From PGYR01 sp041595255 (GTDB lineage: Bacteria > Bacteroidota > Ignavibacteria > Kapaibacteriales > UBA2268): a DNA stretch of 13,798 nt. A model generated the notes under the pieces. The model was not told the origin of the DNA. It worked only from the letters and a program-made list of their open reading frames with translations, and did no database searches. The DNA is taken from the NCBI GenBank assembly GCA_041595255.1, contig JBFHKR010000066.1, forward strand, positions 1 to 13,798, given 5' to 3'. The stretch's first letter is position 1. Each line of letters opens with the position of its first letter. Positions 7,202-13,798 of this stretch are shown here, piece after piece. Made by a program: the position numbers and the translations under genes.

Positions 7202-9991
7202 TTATAAGTTAAACTTAATACCAGCGGTAGCTCTTGTATTATAATATTCTAATTGCATAACTCTACTAGAAACACCTTGGAAGTATCTAAGTGGTTGGTT
7301 AGTAAGGTTATTGATTTCGAAGAAGAAACTAAACTGGTCAGTAAATTTATATGAGCCATTTATATCTAAGAAGAATTGTTCATCATAGTATTTATCATTT
7401 CTTGCTTCACTTTCAAGTTCATCTATGTAGCTAGAAGCATAATTACCAGATACTCTAATTGTCAAATCTTCATTTTCCCAAGATAAAGAAGCGTTGAAAG
7501 TGTGTTCAGCAGTACCCGGTAAAGTCAAGTCAGACTCACTCCTATCCTCTATACCTAACCCACTTACAGATGACCCAGTATATGTATAATTAGTATAAAT
7601 ATTCAGATTCTCAAGAAAAGAAGGAAGAAAATCTAATCTTCTTTGGAATGCAATTTCAGCACCCATAATCTGCGCAGAAGCTCCATTACGAGGCGTGCTA
7701 TAGTCATCATACAAATCGCCAGTACCTGGTTCAATATAGTCTCTAGTGTTGAATGTGTAAGTAAAGTCTGTTAAATCTTTGTAGAAAGCTCCTAAAGACA
7801 GAATACCAACTGACTCGTAATAGTGCTCATACATTAAATCAAAATTCATTGATTTAGTAGGTTCTAGAGTAGGATTACCTTCGCTCAACTCTCTATCACC
7901 ACCATCAATAATAATTTGTCTATAAGGAGCAATATCATAGTAATTAGGTCTAGAAATGGAATTTGTCCAAGCTATTCTAACTAGATCATTTTCTGTTAAA
8001 GAGTATTTACCATGAATAGAAGGAAGTATATTGACATAATTATCAGTTCCAGTTGTTGGTGTGATTGTAGTTGTTCCTTCGTCTTCATTTACTTCAAATT
8101 TATTTGCATTATAAGTCAAATCAGTTGACTCGATTCTAACACCATATAATACGTGTAATTTGTCCGTGAAGTCATGTTCTGCCATAACATATCCACCTAA
8201 GATATTTTCTTCAGCATCAAAATTTGCAGGTACATATTCTTCTTTGATATCTTCTTTTTCAAACTTAGAAGCATCATTCAAATCAAGATTTCCTAAAAAT
8301 TCTCTTGAGACAAAGTCTCCTGCAACATAGTCACCTGGTAAGAAATTGTCTTTAGTTTTATTTGTGTTATTTGCATACATATCTTGTAAAAATTGTGATT
8401 CGTATTCATCCGTTGGTTTATATTCATAGAAGTCGTTATCACGTAATTTAGTTTTCATTCTTACTCTACCACCGAACTTAACTTTCGTATTATACCAATC
8501 CACTGGTAACTCGAAATCAATTTTCCCGTTAAAATCTACGTCTTCAGTATATTGGTTTAATTCTTGAATTACATCTAATTCATATTTATTGAAAGTATTA
8601 TCAGCATTATCGTAACTAATATTTGGCTTTTCTAAGGAACTCAGGTTTTGGACTACAGAAGCACCATCGTAAGCAACATCTATATAACGTTCATTAGGTC
8701 TATCTTCAGATGCTTTAGCATAATTACTATTCCAATTCATTTTTAATGAATTAAATAATAGGTGTTGTCCTGATACAGCAAAGTTCATAGTCTGCTGAGC
8801 CTCTAATCTAGCAAAATCTGTTCTGCCAGTTCCTATACCACCTTTCGTTTGACGTATTATTTCGGTTGGATAAGCACCATTTTCTTGATCATCAAATTTG
8901 TATCTAGTTCTATATCTATTTTCCCAATCATCTCTGTTGTTGAATATACCACCCAAAGTTACAGTGTTATTTTCATCAAATTTATAATCAAAATCTAAAG
9001 AAATAGAAGATCTAACTCTTTGCAATTCATATTGTCTAATCTGAAAGTCTTCCATAAATGCAGCATCATTATCATCATAAGCCCACTCAGCTTCAATATT
9101 ATCAGAACCAAGAATATGGTTATTATATGAGCCACTTAGTACGAAACCTAATTTATCATCAAACAATCTTTCACCATAAATCAATGCTCCGTTTAGAATA
9201 GGTTCTTCACTTAAGGCATTGTACCCAGAACCTGCAGTAACAGCTAATCTTCTTTCGCTTGGAGCATTTCTAGTAACAAGATTAATAGATCCACCAATTG
9301 CATCTGCATCCATATCAGGCGTTAGTGCTTTACTGACTTCTATTGATTGAATCATATCAGCTGAAACTAAATCAAGTTGAACCTCTCTGTTTTCTGCTTC
9401 AGCAGAAGGTATTCTATTACCGTTGATAGTAACGGAATTTAATCTAGCAGCTGTACCACGGATTAGACCAAATCTTGCTTCCCCTTGATCGTTTTGTACT
9501 GTGATACCTGGTACTCTCTTTAGTGCGTCACCAACGTTTGCATCCGGAAAACGCCCAACTTGATCTGCAGATATTATATTTGTGATATTATTATTATTTT
9601 TCTGAGTGTTTAGTGCTTTTGCTTGACCTTTTAAACCGTCTCCTAGTACTAATACTTCATCTGCTTTTACCGTACCAGAAACTAATAGAAATTTTATTGT
9701 TGTCGTTTTTTGATCACTCACTTCTATTTCTTGTACTTTATTAGAATAGCCTATATAACTGACTGTCAAAGTTTGCATACCAGTAGGTACGTTCAAGATT
9801 TGAAAATTACCGGTTTTGTCAGTAACTGCACCAAGCTTAGTTCCTTTTACCTTCACCACAGCGCCAGGTAGATAGAATCCGTTCGACGCATCTAGTACTT
9901 GACCCGTTACTACACCCTCAGGTTTGAAAGAGTATGCAACTGTAGTTGCTATTAGAATTAACGCTAGAATAGATAACAATTTCTTCAACAT
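7202..9991 (-). CDS. TonB-dependent outer-membrane receptor (TIGR01782-like)
   Basis: The 929-aa receptor starts at an ATG preceded by TTTTGGAG. It has a signal peptide (about 1-21), a carboxypeptidase-regulatory-like domain (about 25-105, with GAVVKVKGTKLGAVTD), a TonB-box-like DEVLVLG (111-117), a plug domain (about 125-242) and a C-terminal beta-barrel ending in GIKFNL. The plug carries GQAKALNTQKNNNNI, SADQVGRFPDANVGDALKR and DADAIGGSINLVTR, a signature I associate with the TonB-Xanth-Caul subfamily TIGR01782, known mainly from proteobacterial importers of complex substrates. It should import a large or scarce ligand across the outer membrane using energy from TonB/ExbB/ExbD, which are not in this window. 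The following phytase-like gene suggests an organophosphate ligand. No SusD-like partner gene is adjacent, so this is not a standard SusCD locus. Confidence 0.93.
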   Translation of the reverse strand: MLKKLLSILALILIATTVAYSFKPEGVVTGQVLDASNGFYLPGAVVKVKGTKLGAVTDKTGNFQILNVPTGMQTLTVSYIGYSNKVQEIEVSDQKTTTIKFLLVSGTVKADEVLVLGDGLKGQAKALNTQKNNNNITNIISADQVGRFPDANVGDALKRVPGITVQNDQGEARFGLIRGTAARLNSVTINGNRIPSAEAENREVQLDLVSADMIQSIEVSKALTPDMDADAIGGSINLVTRNAPSERRLAVTAGSGYNALSEEPILNGALIYGERLFDDKLGFVLSGSYNNHILGSDNIEAEWAYDDNDAAFMEDFQIRQYELQRVRSSISLDFDYKFDENNTVTLGGIFNNRDDWENRYRTRYKFDDQENGAYPTEIIRQTKGGIGTGRTDFARLEAQQTMNFAVSGQHLLFNSLKMNWNSNYAKASEDRPNERYIDVAYDGASVVQNLSSLEKPNISYDNADNTFNKYELDVIQELNQYTEDVDFNGKIDFELPVDWYNTKVKFGGRVRMKTKLRDNDFYEYKPTDEYESQFLQDMYANNTNKTKDNFLPGDYVAGDFVSREFLGNLDLNDASKFEKEDIKEEYVPANFDAEENILGGYVMAEHDFTDKLHVLYGVRIESTDLTYNANKFEVNEDEGTTTITPTTGTDNYVNILPSIHGKYSLTENDLVRIAWTNSISRPNYYDIAPYRQIIIDGGDRELSEGNPTLEPTKSMNFDLMYEHYYESVGILSLGAFYKDLTDFTYTFNTRDYIEPGTGDLYDDYSTPRNGASAQIMGAEIAFQRRLDFLPSFLENLNIYTNYTYTGSSVSGLGIEDRSESDLTLPGTAEHTFNASLSWENEDLTIRVSGNYASSYIDELESEARNDKYYDEQFFLDINGSYKFTDQFSFFFEINNLTNQPLRYFQGVSSRVMQLEYYNTRATAGIKFNL

Positions 9992-10031
9992 TGTTACTCC
10001 AAAAATAAGTTTATGTAAAATTAATTTTGTG

Positions 10032-10039
10032 CAAACATA
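10032..10039 (-). promoter_or_regulatory. Candidate -7 promoter element of the receptor operon
   Basis: Read on the minus strand this is TATGTTTG, an exact match to the TAnnTTTG -7 box of the Bacteroidota primary sigma factor. It would give a short leader before the receptor ATG at 9991. The absence of a clear TTG about 20 bases upstream keeps confidence low. Confidence 0.35.
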
Positions 10040-10162
10040 TAGCTGAATTGTTAGGTCTTGTGGAAATCTGAGTTAATGGTTTGTTAAGTTGAAAAGATTT
10101 TTCAATTAAATTTTTATAAATAAGTATAAAATTATTCGGCTCTTATTCGTTGATATACAGCC

Positions 10163-10176
10163 AAATGATGTCATTT
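10163..10176. promoter_or_regulatory. Candidate operator palindrome upstream of accD
   Basis: AAATGA and TCATTT are perfect inverted arms separated by TG. The site is in the divergent promoter region, 76 bases before the accD start, where a dimeric regulator could act. In a genome this A+T-rich, a 6+6 palindrome can arise by chance. Confidence 0.3.
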
Positions 10177-10252
10177 TTCACTAAAATATTTAGGAATTTT
10201 GGCTATCTATAATTAAATTGAAATCTATAAAAACAATAAAAATGTTAATAAT

Positions 10253-11089
10253 ATGGCTTGGTTTAAAAGATCAGAAAAGAATATAAAAAATGATGGCCAA
10301 AGGAACATGCCTGACGGTTTATGGACAAAAGCACCAAATGGTAATATCATTTACAAAAAAGAATTAGAAGAAAACCTATATACTGACCCTGCTAGTGATC
10401 ACCACTTCCGTATCAGTGTAAAAGAATATGTAGGTATTATCTTTGATGAAGGAACATTCAAAGAAACACATAAGAAAGTACGCTCAGCTGACCCGCTTGA
10501 GTTTGAAGATACAAAAGCTTATAAAGATAGATTAGCTGCAGCGTATAAAAAATCAGATAGCTCAGATGCTCTAACAACTGGTCACGGCAAGATAAATGGG
10601 AAGAAAGTATCTTTCGCTTGTATGAACTTCGATTTTATCGGTGGGAGTATGGGCTCTGTTGTTGGAGAGAAATTTGTCCGAGCTACTCACTATGCAATTA
10701 AAAACAAGTGTCCACTTATAGTTATCTCTGCATCTGGTGGTGCTAGAATGCAAGAAGCAGTAATCTCTTTGATGCAAATGGCAAAAACAAGTGTCGCACT
10801 TGCACAGCTAGACGATGCTGGATTGCCGTTTATTTCCATATTATCAGACCCTACTACTGGTGGAGTTAGTGCTAGTTTTGCTATGTTGGGCGACGTTATA
10901 ATAGCTGAACCTGGGGCATTGATAGGATTTGCTGGTCCAAGAGTAATCGAACAAACTATCAAACGTAAGCTACCAGAAGGATTCCAAACTTCTGAGTTTT
11001 TACTAGAACATGGATTTGTAGATATGATAGTTCATAGAAAGCAATTAAAAGAAGAGCTAACAAAAATCATTGATTGGTTTGGTTTCTAA
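10253..11089 (+). CDS. accD: Acetyl-CoA carboxylase carboxyltransferase subunit beta, cysteine-free zinc-ribbon form
   Basis: With AccA, AccD transfers the carboxyl group from carboxybiotin to acetyl-CoA, making malonyl-CoA for fatty acid synthesis in the cytoplasm. The 278-aa product is near normal length. It has the family start MAWFKR, then LWTKAPNGNIIYKKELEENL, FIGGSMGSVVGEK (128-140), ISASGGARMQEA (158-169), the oxyanion-forming SDPTTGGVSASFAMLGD (198-214) and EPGALIGFAGPR (219-230). The core is therefore intact. The four cysteines that bind zinc near the N-terminus in the E. coli-type enzyme are all absent: the first pair region reads KAPNGN (26-31) and the second TDPASDHHF (44-52). I recall flavobacterial AccD proteins with the same loss, so it may be a lineage trait rather than damage. 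accA is not in the window. No strong ribosome binding site precedes the ATG. Confidence 0.95.
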   Translation: MAWFKRSEKNIKNDGQRNMPDGLWTKAPNGNIIYKKELEENLYTDPASDHHFRISVKEYVGIIFDEGTFKETHKKVRSADPLEFEDTKAYKDRLAAAYKKSDSSDALTTGHGKINGKKVSFACMNFDFIGGSMGSVVGEKFVRATHYAIKNKCPLIVISASGGARMQEAVISLMQMAKTSVALAQLDDAGLPFISILSDPTTGGVSASFAMLGDVIIAEPGALIGFAGPRVIEQTIKRKLPEGFQTSEFLLEHGFVDMIVHRKQLKEELTKIIDWFGF

Positions 11090-11861
11090 TAGAACCATAT
11101 TAATTGTCCTAATTTCAATCTGTATAATACCAAACAGTGTTTTATCAAAACAGTATCACTTAAGGGAAATGGCTTATGTCACTATTGGTGGCGTGTTTGG
11201 TGCTAGCTCCAACGACTTCCAAGAAGATTATCAGAATATAATAGGTGGTAATTCGCTAGATTTTCGTGATACACCAGCATTTGGAGCTGGCTTAAAATTT
11301 TGGTTAGAAGATCACTATCGTTTGTCTATCTCTGCAGATTACTTTGAATCCAAATCATCTGACTCTTATTCAGAATTTGACTCCCTCTCAATAGGGACAG
11401 TCACTCGAGATATTAATAATGAATTCAACATTACTTCAATACCTATAGTTATATCCCTAGATTATATACCAGTAGAACAACAGTTTAAAACTTATGTTTC
11501 ATTAGGAACAGGAATACTATTATCAAGAGTTTCTTGGCAAGAAAGTGTAAATTCGAATAGAGCTTCAGATATAAGAATTGGTGGTACTCACTATGATGAT
11601 ACAGATATTTTCCCTCTAATTCGAGGAGCTTTAGGAGTAGAACTAGATTTTGATCAATCTGTGACAGGAAATATCATTGGTAATTTAACTATTGAGTTAA
11701 GATATACGTATATGTTTAGGAATGTAGATATGTACGGTAAAATTAAAAATCAATTAAATACTGAATCGTCTAGTTTAGAGAACTCAGTTGAGTTGATACC
11801 AGGTTATTTGTCATTGAATCTACAATTTGGAATAGAATATTTCCAAACAATTGGTAAATAA
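11070..11861 (+). CDS. Outer-membrane beta-barrel protein (unassigned family)
   Basis: The frame encodes up to 263 aa. No ATG precedes the signal peptide (RTILIVLISICIIPNSVLSK), so the start must be TTG at 11070, or TTG at 11079; the former overlaps the end of accD by 20 bases, which suggests translational coupling. After cleavage near VLS, the protein shows alternating amphipathic strands rich in Gly and aromatic residues: AYVTIGGVFGASS near the mature N-terminus, then FGAGLKFWLEDHYRLSISADYF, TYVSLGTGILLSRVSW, LTIELRYTYMFR and a final LSLNLQFGIEYF. This pattern fits an 8- to 10-stranded outer-membrane barrel of the OmpA/OmpW-like porin class. No peptidoglycan-binding domain follows. Function and ligand are unknown. 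The link to accD is probably only operonic. Confidence 0.75.
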   Translation: MIGLVSNRTILIVLISICIIPNSVLSKQYHLREMAYVTIGGVFGASSNDFQEDYQNIIGGNSLDFRDTPAFGAGLKFWLEDHYRLSISADYFESKSSDSYSEFDSLSIGTVTRDINNEFNITSIPIVISLDYIPVEQQFKTYVSLGTGILLSRVSWQESVNSNRASDIRIGGTHYDDTDIFPLIRGALGVELDFDQSVTGNIIGNLTIELRYTYMFRNVDMYGKIKNQLNTESSSLENSVELIPGYLSLNLQFGIEYFQTIGK

Positions 11862-11915
11862 CATTTTTTTCATTAGATTGTTAGTAATAACGTTCATTTA
11901 AAATATATAAATGCT

Positions 11916-11922
11916 AGGGAGG
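11916..11922 (+). promoter_or_regulatory. Strong Shine-Dalgarno of hpf
   Basis: AGGGAGG sits five bases before the hpf ATG. It fixes that start and is notable because many Bacteroidota genes lack such sites. Confidence 0.75.
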
Positions 11923-11927
11923 CAAAG

Positions 11928-12263
11928 ATGACAACAGAAGTAACTTTCAGACACTTTGATGCTAAGAAACATCCAACATTACACGATATGGCATTAGAGT
12001 CAGCAGATAGATTTACTCAGTTTAATAGTTCAATATTGAGTGCTCATGTTGAATTTATAAATGAACCCGAAGAAAAGAAAGTAGAGTTCAGAGTTAACGC
12101 GAACGGTAAAATATTAGTCTCTAGTGACAGTACCGACGATTTCAAAAAAAGTCTTGCTAGTGCAGAAGACAAGTTAATTAGACAGTTAAAGAAATTAAAG
12201 ACTAAAAAGAATAATCATGATCATGAAAAATTCGAACCTGAGACTGACAAACCAGAATTTTAA
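11928..12263 (+). CDS. hpf: Ribosome hibernation-promoting factor, short form (HPF/YfiA family)
   Basis: The 111-aa product has the S30AE/YfiA fold pattern: an N-terminal strand (VTFRHFDAKKHPTLHDMA), a helix (ESADRFTQF), the VEFINEPEEKKVEFRVNANG strand pair, then SSDSTDDFKKSLASAEDKLIRQLKKLK, the conserved second helix with its basic end. HPF proteins bind the 30S decoding region in slow-growing cells and store ribosomes as inactive dimers or monomers. There is no C-terminal dimerisation domain, so this is the short type; the last 20 or so residues are a charged tail (HDHEKFEPETDKPEF). It is followed by hprK, an order reminiscent of the proteobacterial rpoN-hpf-ptsN-hprK region, but a terminator separates the two genes here and no rpoN is present. 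Confidence 0.88.
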   Translation: MTTEVTFRHFDAKKHPTLHDMALESADRFTQFNSSILSAHVEFINEPEEKKVEFRVNANGKILVSSDSTDDFKKSLASAEDKLIRQLKKLKTKKNNHDHEKFEPETDKPEF

Positions 12264-12272
12264 TTAATTTGG

Positions 12273-12303
12273 AAGGACATATAAAACAATATGTCCTTTT
12301 TTA
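12273..12303 (+). terminator. Rho-independent terminator after hpf, abutting hprK
   Basis: AAGGACATAT (12273-12282), loop AAAACA, ATATGTCCTT (12289-12298) form a perfect 10-bp stem, followed by a T-run through 12302. It should end hpf transcription. It stops only four bases before the hprK ATG at 12307, so hprK has no room for a conventional ribosome binding site outside the hairpin. Confidence 0.85.
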
Positions 12304-12306
12304 TTT

Positions 12307-13317
12307 ATGTATAACAATCTAAAAGTAATAAGAAAAAAAGAAGTTAAAGTAGAAGCTCTGTTGAACTCACCACTAAAATTACAAGTAATCACTGGTGAAG
12401 TTGGGCTAGATAATTCGATTACCGAATCTAATATGTATAGGCCACAGCTTGCTTTAGCAGGATTTACAGAACTATTTACTTATAGTAATGTACAGGTAGT
12501 TGGCAATACTGAGATTTACTATCTACGATCTTTGGAATTGGAGCAAAGAAAGCAAGCTTTTAGGAATATCGTACGATTTGATGTGCCTTGTATTATTATA
12601 ACAAATGGCAATCAGTTCCATGATGAGCTGGTAGAATTGGCTATCAAAAATAATACTCCTATTCTTTCGACAGATAAAGACACTACTTCTGCTATATCAA
12701 TATTATCTGTATTTTTGAATGATCTATTTTCGCCACATGTGACTATCCATGGCTCCTTTATGGATGTTTACGGTGTAGGAATACTATTCACAGGTGGTAG
12801 TGGTATAGGTAAGAGTGAAATTGCTTTAGATTTGGTAGAAAGAGGACACAGGCTAGTAGCAGACGATATAGTAATACTAAATAACAATACTGGCACTGCA
12901 CTGATGGGCACTGGCACCAACTTAGTACAGCACTTTATGGAAATTAGAGGCTTGGGCATAATTGATGTTAGACGTATGTTTGGTATTCGCTCTATACGAT
13001 ATCAGAAAAGATTAGAAATAATAGTCGAATTAGAAGTTTGGGATAGTAATGGTGATTACACTAGAACAGGACTAGAAGAAAACACCTCAAAAATACTTGG
13101 AGTAGAGATAACTACAGTGAAGTTACCGATATTTCCAGGTAAAAATATAACTGTAATTGCTGAAGTAATAGCGCTCAATTACTTATTAAAAACCTATGGT
13201 TATAATGCTTCTGAAGTATTTACTCAAAAGCTAAATGATACTATAATGAACAAGACTAAAGATAAAAATATAACAGATGAAAGAATAATAAATTATTTTC
13301 AAGGCGATTTAGAATAA
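12307..13317 (+). CDS. hprK: HPr kinase/phosphorylase
   Basis: HprK phosphorylates and dephosphorylates a regulatory serine of the phosphocarrier HPr, linking carbon metabolism to PTS or PTS-like signalling. The 336-aa product is slightly longer than the usual 310-320. The N-terminal domain has RPQLALAGF (45-53) and PCIIITNG (94-101). The catalytic domain shows HGSFMDVYGVGILFTGGSGIGKSE, with a P-loop at 163-170, catalytic His149, HRLVADD (181-187) and the family signature MEIRGLGIIDVR (211-222), then GYNA near the end. All key residues are present. The ATG at 12307 is the only plausible start, since homology begins within about 12 residues. It lacks a ribosome binding site because a terminator hairpin ends four bases upstream. 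HPr and PTS enzymes are not in the window. A DsbD-like gene follows after 14 bases. Confidence 0.95.
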   Translation: MYNNLKVIRKKEVKVEALLNSPLKLQVITGEVGLDNSITESNMYRPQLALAGFTELFTYSNVQVVGNTEIYYLRSLELEQRKQAFRNIVRFDVPCIIITNGNQFHDELVELAIKNNTPILSTDKDTTSAISILSVFLNDLFSPHVTIHGSFMDVYGVGILFTGGSGIGKSEIALDLVERGHRLVADDIVILNNNTGTALMGTGTNLVQHFMEIRGLGIIDVRRMFGIRSIRYQKRLEIIVELEVWDSNGDYTRTGLEENTSKILGVEITTVKLPIFPGKNITVIAEVIALNYLLKTYGYNASEVFTQKLNDTIMNKTKDKNITDERIINYFQGDLE

Positions 13318-13331
13318 TCGAGAATAAAAAT

Positions 13332-13798
13332 ATGATGAAAAGAATACTAATACCTTTATTGCTAATTACTTTCCTAGCTACTGCTATAAAGTCGAATGCA
13401 GATGAACCACATATCAGATTCCAAACAAAGACCTCTAAAACAGAGATAAAAGCAGGTGAAGAGTTTTATGTTCTAGTTAATATGGATATAGATAAGTATT
13501 GGTACACTTACGACTTTATAGATCAAATTAGTCCTGAAGGTATAGGCCCTAATACAACTGAAATCGTAGTTTTAAGTGCAGAGTTAGCAGAGTCAAACGG
13601 AGATGTCTTAAAGCCAACCCCTCTTAAAAAATTCGATGAGGGTTTTGAGATGGATTTGACATATTATAAAGGTACATTCGATGTAATAGTCCCACTAAAA
13701 GCACTTAAGGATATTACAATTGGTAAAGATGACTTAGAAATAGAAGTTTACTTACAATTGTGTGATACTGTTAGGTGTTTACCTCCTGAACCTTATTC
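13332..13798 (+). CDS. DsbD-like protein, N-terminal domain (partial, cut by window end)
   Basis: The frame opens with two adjacent ATGs (13332 and 13335) and runs off the window after 155 codons without a stop. It begins with a signal peptide (MKRILIPLLLITFLATAIKSNA). The rest matches the DsbD N-terminal immunoglobulin-like domain: KAGEEFYVLVNMDID, WYTYDF, YYKGTFDVIVPL, and the redox-active cysteine pair in LQLCDTVRCLPPE (Cys144 and Cys149 from the first ATG). In full-length DsbD this periplasmic domain takes electrons from a membrane domain and passes them to periplasmic thiol proteins such as TlpA-like or DsbC-like partners. Whether the membrane and C-terminal thioredoxin domains follow lies outside the window. 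It starts 14 bases after hprK and is probably co-transcribed. Confidence 0.82.
   Translation, partial: MMKRILIPLLLITFLATAIKSNADEPHIRFQTKTSKTEIKAGEEFYVLVNMDIDKYWYTYDFIDQISPEGIGPNTTEIVVLSAELAESNGDVLKPTPLKKFDEGFEMDLTYYKGTFDVIVPLKALKDITIGKDDLEIEVYLQLCDTVRCLPPEPY

Larger units (their letters stand above)
9992..10252. promoter_or_regulatory. Divergent intergenic region between the receptor operon and accD
   Basis: These 261 bases hold the promoters for the leftward receptor-phytase operon and rightward accD. I see no gene in it. On the minus strand TATGTTTG (complement of 10032-10039) matches the Bacteroidota -7 element TAnnTTTG, about 40 bases from the receptor start, though I find no well-spaced TTG -33 element. 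A 14-base palindrome AAATGA-TG-TCATTT lies at 10163-10176, nested in a longer inverted repeat (10159-10165 AGCCAAA with 10198-10204 TTTGGCT). Confidence 0.5.

Noticed and set aside
10571..10962. Two minus-strand open frames opposite accD
   Set aside because: Both are shadows of the highly conserved accD core.
11878..11911. TTGTTA and TATATA/TATAAA as an hpf promoter
   Set aside because: Spacing of about 20 and poor match to either the E. coli-type or Bacteroidota consensus in very A+T-rich sequence.
12768..12959. Minus-strand open frame opposite the hprK P-loop region
   Set aside because: Shadow of the conserved HprK catalytic domain.

Overview
The window looks like a chromosomal segment from an A+T-rich member of the Bacteroidota/FCB group. 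Supporting markers are a type IX secretion (T9SS) C-terminal sorting domain, a TonB-dependent receptor with an N-terminal carboxypeptidase-regulatory-like domain, two large TlpA-like thioredoxins fused to long extracytoplasmic domains, and an AccD without zinc-finger cysteines. HPr kinase (hprK) next to hpf, and clear Shine-Dalgarno sequences before several genes, are less typical of classical Bacteroidia. They hint at a lineage such as Ignavibacteria/Kapabacteria, but that placement is inference and no ribosomal RNA or other marker is present.

Left part (1-5351, minus strand): three genes read leftward. First come two tandem paralogs of about 585 aa, each with a signal peptide, a beta-sandwich, a long unassigned middle and a C-terminal TlpA-like thioredoxin domain with WCGPC. 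They are followed by a secreted Asp-box (BNR-like) protein with a T9SS tail. The last 37 codons plus stop of this T9SS protein occur a second time, as an orphan fragment at 1630-1743. The fragment lies directly behind the stop codons of the second thioredoxin gene and in the same reading frame. This is the most unusual structural feature of the window.

Middle (5499-9991): a plus-strand DUF4287/DUF5655 protein faces a minus-strand two-gene operon across a strong hairpin terminator. The operon encodes a TonB-dependent receptor and a phytase-like beta-propeller lipoprotein, a pairing that suggests outer-membrane acquisition of a phosphorylated compound such as inositol phosphates.

Right part (10253-13798, plus strand): accD (fatty acid synthesis), an overlapping outer-membrane beta-barrel gene that appears to start at TTG, hpf (ribosome hibernation), a terminator, hprK, and the 5' part of a DsbD-like gene cut by the window edge. 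The DsbD N-terminal domain delivers electrons to periplasmic thiol proteins, so it could in principle serve the TlpA-like proteins on the left, although the two are not linked in one operon.

I do not see a CRISPR array, tRNA, rRNA, insertion sequence, phage gene or defence system. I found no clear new multi-gene system. The items worth a second look are the orphan sorting-domain fragment, the cysteine-free AccD and the terminator pressed against hprK.
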